NCBI GenBank assembly: GCA_002333425.1
Contig: DDBL01000021.1
Span: forward strand, 1-11,777
Reading direction: 5' to 3'
From: Leptospiraceae bacterium UBA2033
Lineage (GTDB): Bacteria > Spirochaetota > Leptospiria > Leptospirales > Leptospiraceae
Length of the DNA stretch: 11,777 bases
Shown one piece after another: positions 7,198 to 11,777 of the stretch. The notes beneath the pieces are model-generated. The model was given only the letters and a program-made list of their open reading frames with translations, did no database searches and was not told where the DNA came from. The position numbers and the translations under genes are program-made. Numbering within the stretch: the first letter of the stretch is position 1; every line of letters begins with the position of its first letter.

Positions 7198-7354
7198 TTT
7201 GCCACAGAGGCACTGAGACACAGAGTTGGTTAGGCATTAATAATGTTTGTATATAGAAAGAATTTGAAATCTTAAATATATGAAAGGTTTCTTTGAGTTA
7301 ACCCTAAAAAACATTGAAAAATCTCTCTCTGTGCCTCCGTGTCTCTGTGGCAAA
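7198..7354. repeat. Inverted pair of CACAGAG-type dispersed repeats
   Basis: The left arm, 7198-7225 (starting TTTGCCACAGAG), and the right arm, 7327-7354 (ending CTCTGTGGCAAA), are 28 bases long and complementary at 25 positions, with a 101-base interior. Each arm is internally repetitive (CACAGAG, CACxGAG). Translated in reverse, the right arm gives 'CHRDTEAQRE', a peptide I recall from many spurious ORFs in environmental and spirochaete genomes. This marks a widespread dispersed DNA repeat rather than a gene. It sits between the divergent exported-protein operon and ribF, and the right arm ends 25 bases before the ribF start. The interior shows no ORF of its own, only a weak promoter match. 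Confidence 0.75.
7226..7255 (+). promoter_or_regulatory. Weak promoter candidate for ribF inside the repeat pair
   Basis: TTGGTT (7226-7231), an 18-base spacer and TATATA (7250-7255) form a plausible sigma70 site. Transcription would begin near 7262 and give a leader of about 118 bases that includes the right repeat arm. I see no FMN riboswitch in that leader. The match is moderate in AT-rich DNA. Confidence 0.3.
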
Positions 7355-7379
7355 AAAACTTCTGGTAGTAAGGATAAAT

Positions 7380-8306
7380 TTGAAAGTATTTAGCGATATT
7401 TCGGAAATAGAAAAAGAAATCGACAAAGGCTCCGTGATTACGCTCGGAAACTTTGATGGGATTCATTTGGGGCATTTGTCTTTAATTAAGAGAGTCAAAG
7501 AAGTTTCCAAAGAAAAAAATCTGCCCTCGATACTAGTTACCTATTTTCCCAATCCCGCCATCGTGCTAGGGAAAAACAAATCTCTGAAAAGTGTATACGA
7601 CCAAGAAATCAAAAAAGAAATCATTGAAAAGTTTTCTGTAGATATGCTTCTAACAATTCCTTTCACACATGAATTCTCCCAAATTCACGCATACGATTTT
7701 ACAAAAGACATTCTAGTGGATAAACTAAAAGCCCATCATATCATCATCGGGTTTAACCACTTCTTCGGAAAAGGCAGACAAGGCGATTTCGTGTTCCTTC
7801 AATCCCACGCCGAGGAATTTGAATACAGCGTAGAAAAAATCGACCAAGTCTACGCAAAAGACGAACCTGTATCTAGCTCCAAAATCAGATCGTATATACA
7901 AAACGGCGAAGTAGCAAAAGCAAAAGATCTTCTCACAAGACCTGTTATCCTCCGTGGCAAAATAGTAGAAGGATTCAAACGCGGTCGCCAAATCGGATTT
8001 CCCACCGCCAACATCCAATTATCCGGTGATAGCCTAATTCCTCCCGAAGGTGTTTACGCGGTTTACATCTTGTTAGACGGCGTGAAGTATAAAGCAATGC
8101 TGAACATCGGCAAAAACCCAACCTTCGGAAATCAAGATTTATCTATCGAAGCGCATATTTTCGATTTTGCGTCAGACATCTACGGCAAATCAGTCGACTG
8201 CTGGTTTATCGACCGTATCCGCGATGTGAAGAAGTTTGATGGTGTAGATGAGTTAAAGACGCAGTTGGCGCTGGATGCTGTGGTGGTTAGGGAGAGGTTG
8301 GGGTAG
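7380..8306 (+). CDS. ribF: Bifunctional riboflavin kinase/FAD synthetase
   Basis: This 308-residue cytoplasmic enzyme phosphorylates riboflavin to FMN and adenylylates FMN to FAD. In 308-residue numbering, the N-terminal nucleotidyltransferase domain has GNFDGIHLGH (23-32), FNHFFGKGRQGD (125-136) and SSSKIRSYIQNG (165-176). The C-terminal flavokinase domain has GRQIGFPTANI (202-212), PPEGVYAV (221-228), NIGKNPTFG (242-250) and SIEAHIFDF (255-263), with E257 as the expected catalytic glutamate. I start it at TTG 7380: AAGGA lies 5 bases upstream, the protein then begins LKVF as RibF proteins usually do, and the length fits the family. A longer reading from TTG 7314 adds 22 residues translated from the dispersed repeat and is unlikely. 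The gene stands alone here, without truB or rpsO. Its second half looks richer in G and C than its neighbours. Confidence 0.95.
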   Translation: MKVFSDISEIEKEIDKGSVITLGNFDGIHLGHLSLIKRVKEVSKEKNLPSILVTYFPNPAIVLGKNKSLKSVYDQEIKKEIIEKFSVDMLLTIPFTHEFSQIHAYDFTKDILVDKLKAHHIIIGFNHFFGKGRQGDFVFLQSHAEEFEYSVEKIDQVYAKDEPVSSSKIRSYIQNGEVAKAKDLLTRPVILRGKIVEGFKRGRQIGFPTANIQLSGDSLIPPEGVYAVYILLDGVKYKAMLNIGKNPTFGNQDLSIEAHIFDFASDIYGKSVDCWFIDRIRDVKKFDGVDELKTQLALDAVVVRERLG

Positions 8307-8362
8307 GAATCTTCGGTTTTTACTCACAAATGTATATTTGGTATTGAATGTTTCTTTAGAAT

Positions 8363-8401
8363 AATCTCAATGTACAAAGAAAATTTCTTCTATTAGAGAT
8401 T
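8363..8401. repeat. Small nested inverted repeat upstream of the helicase gene
   Basis: Outer arms AATCTC (8363-8368) and GAGATT (8396-8401) enclose a tight palindrome AAGAAA-A-TTTCTT (8377-8389). The arrangement could be an operator or a weak hairpin in the 157-base gap between ribF and the PLD-helicase gene. A TAATAT at 8413-8418 just downstream could be a -10 box, but I find no convincing -35. The short A/T-rich arms could arise by chance. Confidence 0.3.
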
Positions 8402-8463
8402 TCAAGGGTAGATAATATTGTTGTGTTAATATTTATTAAAGATAGCTTGGTCAAACGGCAAAT

Positions 8464-11400
8464 ATGGAAGAGTCATTAATTAAAGACAATCATGGGTATG
8501 GAAGAGTTGGGGAGTGGCTAAGCGAAGAAATAAATCCTGAATCTGAGCTATCCTTTGTAAGTGCGTATTTTACAATATATGCCTATGAAAAATTGAAAGA
8601 TAGATTAGATCGAATAAAGGGTTTACGCTTTCTATTTGGTGAGCCAAGATTCATTCGAAATTTAGATCCAGAGAAAACAGATAAAAAGGAATTTCAGATT
8701 CAAGACAATGGATTACAATTATCCAATGCTTTGTCCCAAAAAAGCTTAGCGAAAGAATGTGAAGAATGGATTAAGAATAAAGTAGAAATTCGCTCCGTTA
8801 AAAAACCAAACTTTCTGCATGGAAAATTATATCATATAAAAAAATCAAATGGAACGCAAGATGCTTTGATGGGAAGTTCCAATTTTACCGTTGGTGGATT
8901 GGGACTAAGTAAAAATCCTAACTATGAGTTAAATACAGTTATCGATTCCAAGGCACTATTGCAAGACTTGAAGAATTGGTTTGATGCTCTTTGGGAGAAT
9001 CCAGAAATCGTAGAAGATGTGAAGGGAGAAGTAATCGCATACCTTCAACAAATTTATCAAAATTATAGTCCAGAGTTTATTTATTATAAGACGCTGTATA
9101 ATCTGTTCCAAGATTTTTTAAATGATAAGATTAGAAAAGAGATTGAACAAAAGCAAGTAGCACTTGAATCCAGCGAGATATGGAAGCAACTTTATGATTT
9201 CCAAAAAGACGGTGTAAAGGGAGCTATTCAAAAATTAGAAAAATACAATGGATGTATTCTTGCAGACAGTGTAGGGTTAGGAAAAACATTCGAAGCCTTA
9301 GGAATCATTAAATTCTATGAGTCAAGAGGATCGCGGGTTCTTGTATTAGCCCCTAAAAAATTAAGAGAAAACTGGACGCAATACCAAATCATAACAGGAA
9401 GCACACTCAATCAATTTCAAGAAGATAGATTTAATTATACAGTTTTAAATCATACAGATTTGCGGGATAATGGCAAACAAGGTGATATTGATCTTTCTAA
9501 TTTTAATTGGGGAATGTATGATCTTGTTGTCATTGATGAGTCTCATAACTTTAGAAATGATACGAAAGGAAAGTTATTAGAAGACGGAACAAGAAAAAAA
9601 AGTCGCTATGAAAAGTTAATGCAAGATGTGATTCAAAAAGGAGTCAATACAAAAGTTCTTTTATTAAGTGCTACGCCGGTTAACGTTCATTTAAAAGATT
9701 TACGCAATCAAATCTACTTTTTTACAAAAGGTCAAGATTTTGCTTTTAAAGAAAATTTAAGTATCAATAGTCTAAACGCACTCCTTGCTAACGCTCAACG
9801 ACAATTTACAATGTGGGCAGATCCTTTGCAAAATCCAGATAGAAGAGTAAATGATTTATTAGAAAAGTTACCTCCTCTGTTTTTTAAATTACTAGATGAA
9901 TTAACAATTGCTAGATCACGTAAGCATATCGAAAAATATTATGCAGAAAGCATGAAAGTAATTGGGAAGTTTCCTACAAGAGGAAAGCCTGTTTCTATTC
10001 ATTCTAGCATTGATAAAAAAAATCGTTTTCCTTCGTATGAAAATGTAGAATCTCAGATTCGAAGTTACAAACTTTCTCTCTTTAATCCTTTTAAATATTT
10101 GAAAGATGATAAAAAAACTGAATATGAAGAGATGTATTCGATTCGGAATGCACAAAATTTAACACAGGAAGATAGAGAGCATCATTTAATTGGAATGATG
10201 AAAGTAAATTTCTTAAAGCGATTGGAAAGTTCTATTTATTCCTTTAAACTCACAATGGAAAGGACTTTAGAAAAAATTGAAAAACTTATAGCAAGAATTG
10301 ATTCCTTTGAAGAAAAGAAAAAAAGTAAAGAGAAATCACAATTAGCCTCAGATGATGATTTGGATGGAGAAGAAGACGAAGACTTAAAAGATGCACTGGA
10401 AACGGGTGGGCGAATCCAATATCTATTAGCCGATATGGATTTAAAAAAGTGGAAGAAAGATTTAAGTGACGACAAAGATAAAATTTTAAATCTATTTAAT
10501 ACTGCTGAGGTTGTTACACCTGATAGAGATTCAAAACTTGCTGATTTGCAAGGCTTGATTGAAAAGAAAATAAAATCTCCTACTACAAATCGAGAGGGAA
10601 AGAAAAATAAGAAGGTGATTATATTTACTGCTTTCTCGGATACAGCAAGTTATTTATACGATCAACTCTTACCCTTTGCAAAAGCAAATCAAGTTCATAT
10701 TGCTCTTGTTGTTGGAAGTGGTAGCAATCAGACTACACTTGGAAATACTAAGTTTCAAGAAATTCTCACAAACTTTTCTCCTATCTCAAAGGGTAGAGAT
10801 AAATTAATTAGATTACCACAAGATGAAGAAATTGATATTCTTGTGGCTACTGACTGTATATCGGAAGGACAGAACTTACAGGATTGTGACTATTTAATAA
10901 ATTATGATATTCATTGGAATCCTGTAAGGGTCATTCAACGCTTTGGACGGATAGATCGTTTGGGATCAAAGAATGATTTGGTTCAGTTGGTAAATTTCTG
11001 GCCTACTAAAGATTTAGATAATTACATTAAACTTAAAACGAGAGTAGAGTCTAGAATGGCGTTAGTGGATATATCTGCAACGAACGAAGATAATATTTTA
11101 TCTAACGATGACATTGAAGAATTAGTCAAAAGAGATTTGGGTTACAGAGACTCTCAAATCAAACGATTACAGGAAGAAATATTAGAAATGGAAGATTTGC
11201 AAGATACAATTACGCTTGCTGATTTTACTTTAGATGACTTTCGATACGACTTGTTAGCTTTTATAAATGAAAATAAAAAAGCATTAAGAGATGCTCCTGA
11301 TGGAATTTATGCTTTAACTCCAAATATTCCTGCTGATAAAGAATTAGCAGCCAAAGGTAAAACTGATGGTGGAGTTATTTTCTTATTCAAAAGTAAATTA

Positions 11401-11775
11401 GAAGAAATGATTCAAGATGCGATTAATCCGTATCATCCGTATTATATGATCTATGTAAAAACGAATGGACAGATTAAATACGCATATTCAAATCCAAAAC
11501 AAATTTTAGATATATATCGAACACTGGCAATTGGACGAAAAGAAGCAATAGAAGCTTTGTGTAATCAATTTGATAAAGAAACCGAAAACGGAAAAAAAAT
11601 GGAGCCATACAACCAATTGTTATTAGCCGCAGTAGAGTCTATCATCGGGAAGGTTAAGAAAGCAAACTTTGCAAATTTGGGCTATGGTGGTAGTGGAAAG
11701 CTAGAAAAAGAATCAAAACTTCCCACAAAAACAGATGATTTTGAATTGATTACTTGGCTTATAGTGAAGGAATAG
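8464..11775 (+). CDS. PLD-nuclease/SNF2-like helicase fusion, probable defence protein
   Basis: This 1103-residue protein probably couples ATP-driven movement on DNA to nuclease action. Residues 1-180 form a phospholipase D-like domain with one HxK motif (H119, K121) and GSSNFT at 137-142; one such motif implies dimerisation. Residues about 240-850 form an SF2/SNF2-like motor: DSVGLGKT (268-275), VLAPKKLRENW (294-304), DESH (358-361), LSATP (401-405), VIIFTAF (718-724), VATDCISEGQNLQ (794-806) and QRFGRIDRLG (825-834). Between the lobes lies a long helical insertion (about 560-690) with an acidic patch at 629-640. Residues 890-1103 are an unassigned C-terminal domain. All core helicase motifs look intact. 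The ATG at 8464 is the only start after an in-frame TAG at 8443, and it lacks a clear Shine-Dalgarno. From memory, such fusions sit in restriction-like or defence loci next to DNA methyltransferases. The stop codon overlaps AGGA at the window's end, suggesting a coupled downstream gene. Confidence 0.9.
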   Translation: MEESLIKDNHGYGRVGEWLSEEINPESELSFVSAYFTIYAYEKLKDRLDRIKGLRFLFGEPRFIRNLDPEKTDKKEFQIQDNGLQLSNALSQKSLAKECEEWIKNKVEIRSVKKPNFLHGKLYHIKKSNGTQDALMGSSNFTVGGLGLSKNPNYELNTVIDSKALLQDLKNWFDALWENPEIVEDVKGEVIAYLQQIYQNYSPEFIYYKTLYNLFQDFLNDKIRKEIEQKQVALESSEIWKQLYDFQKDGVKGAIQKLEKYNGCILADSVGLGKTFEALGIIKFYESRGSRVLVLAPKKLRENWTQYQIITGSTLNQFQEDRFNYTVLNHTDLRDNGKQGDIDLSNFNWGMYDLVVIDESHNFRNDTKGKLLEDGTRKKSRYEKLMQDVIQKGVNTKVLLLSATPVNVHLKDLRNQIYFFTKGQDFAFKENLSINSLNALLANAQRQFTMWADPLQNPDRRVNDLLEKLPPLFFKLLDELTIARSRKHIEKYYAESMKVIGKFPTRGKPVSIHSSIDKKNRFPSYENVESQIRSYKLSLFNPFKYLKDDKKTEYEEMYSIRNAQNLTQEDREHHLIGMMKVNFLKRLESSIYSFKLTMERTLEKIEKLIARIDSFEEKKKSKEKSQLASDDDLDGEEDEDLKDALETGGRIQYLLADMDLKKWKKDLSDDKDKILNLFNTAEVVTPDRDSKLADLQGLIEKKIKSPTTNREGKKNKKVIIFTAFSDTASYLYDQLLPFAKANQVHIALVVGSGSNQTTLGNTKFQEILTNFSPISKGRDKLIRLPQDEEIDILVATDCISEGQNLQDCDYLINYDIHWNPVRVIQRFGRIDRLGSKNDLVQLVNFWPTKDLDNYIKLKTRVESRMALVDISATNEDNILSNDDIEELVKRDLGYRDSQIKRLQEEILEMEDLQDTITLADFTLDDFRYDLLAFINENKKALRDAPDGIYALTPNIPADKELAAKGKTDGGVIFLFKSKLEEMIQDAINPYHPYYMIYVKTNGQIKYAYSNPKQILDIYRTLAIGRKEAIEALCNQFDKETENGKKMEPYNQLLLAAVESIIGKVKKANFANLGYGGSGKLEKESKLPTKTDDFELITWLIVKE

Positions 11776-11777
11776 GA

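Noticed and set aside
7226..7379. FMN riboswitch ahead of ribF
   Set aside because: The conserved FMN-element blocks are absent; the leader is repeat DNA and A/T-rich sequence.
7272..7475. Minus-strand ORF of 67 residues containing CHRDTEAQRE
   Set aside because: It lies across the dispersed repeat and antisense to the ribF start, and the peptide is a well-known product of repeat translation. No ribosome site or family was seen.

Overview
The window looks like spirochaete DNA, most likely Leptospira or a close relative. The signs are AT-rich sequence, GTG and TTG starts beside ATG, and a pair of membrane sensor proteins built as Cache-HAMP-SpoIIE phosphatase-TPR, a combination common in that group. 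The assignment is inferred from style and content, not from a database match.

Layout. Bases 1-184 hold the start of a minus-strand gene that leaves the window. Its first 61 codons resemble the N-terminus of Eco57I-like/type IIG methylase-restriction proteins. Two sigma70-like promoters lie in tandem upstream of it. Bases 354-5446 hold two tandem paralogues on the minus strand, 14 bases apart. Each encodes an ~845-residue membrane sensor with a SpoIIE/PP2C-type serine phosphatase and C-terminal TPRs. Such proteins normally feed partner-switching circuits (STAS anti-anti-sigma factors), but no partner gene is visible here. The upstream copy has its ribosome binding site inside a small potential hairpin. 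Bases 5447-5697 are intergenic and contain a 109-bp element of two nested inverted repeats. Bases 5698-7115 are a two-gene minus-strand operon: an exported protein of unknown function, then a zinc-ribbon SAM methyltransferase, driven by a near-consensus promoter. Bases 7116-7379 are intergenic and carry two inverted copies of a CACAGAG-rich repeat that yields spurious 'RDTEAQR' ORFs. Bases 7380-8306 encode RibF (riboflavin kinase/FAD synthetase) on the plus strand, best started at a TTG. Bases 8464-11775 encode a 1103-residue fusion of a PLD-type nuclease domain and a SNF2-like SF2 helicase. This is a typical prokaryotic defence architecture, and the gene ends in a Shine-Dalgarno-like sequence that suggests another gene directly downstream.

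How they fit together. Most of the window is chromosomal signalling and metabolism. Its two ends both point to DNA-modification or defence genes whose partners lie outside. The most promising candidates for something new are the PLD-helicase cassette continuing to the right, the nested hairpin element at 5582-5690, and the exported protein/methyltransferase operon. No RNA genes, CRISPR array, transposase or integrase were found. No stretch without a gene exceeds 300 bases.
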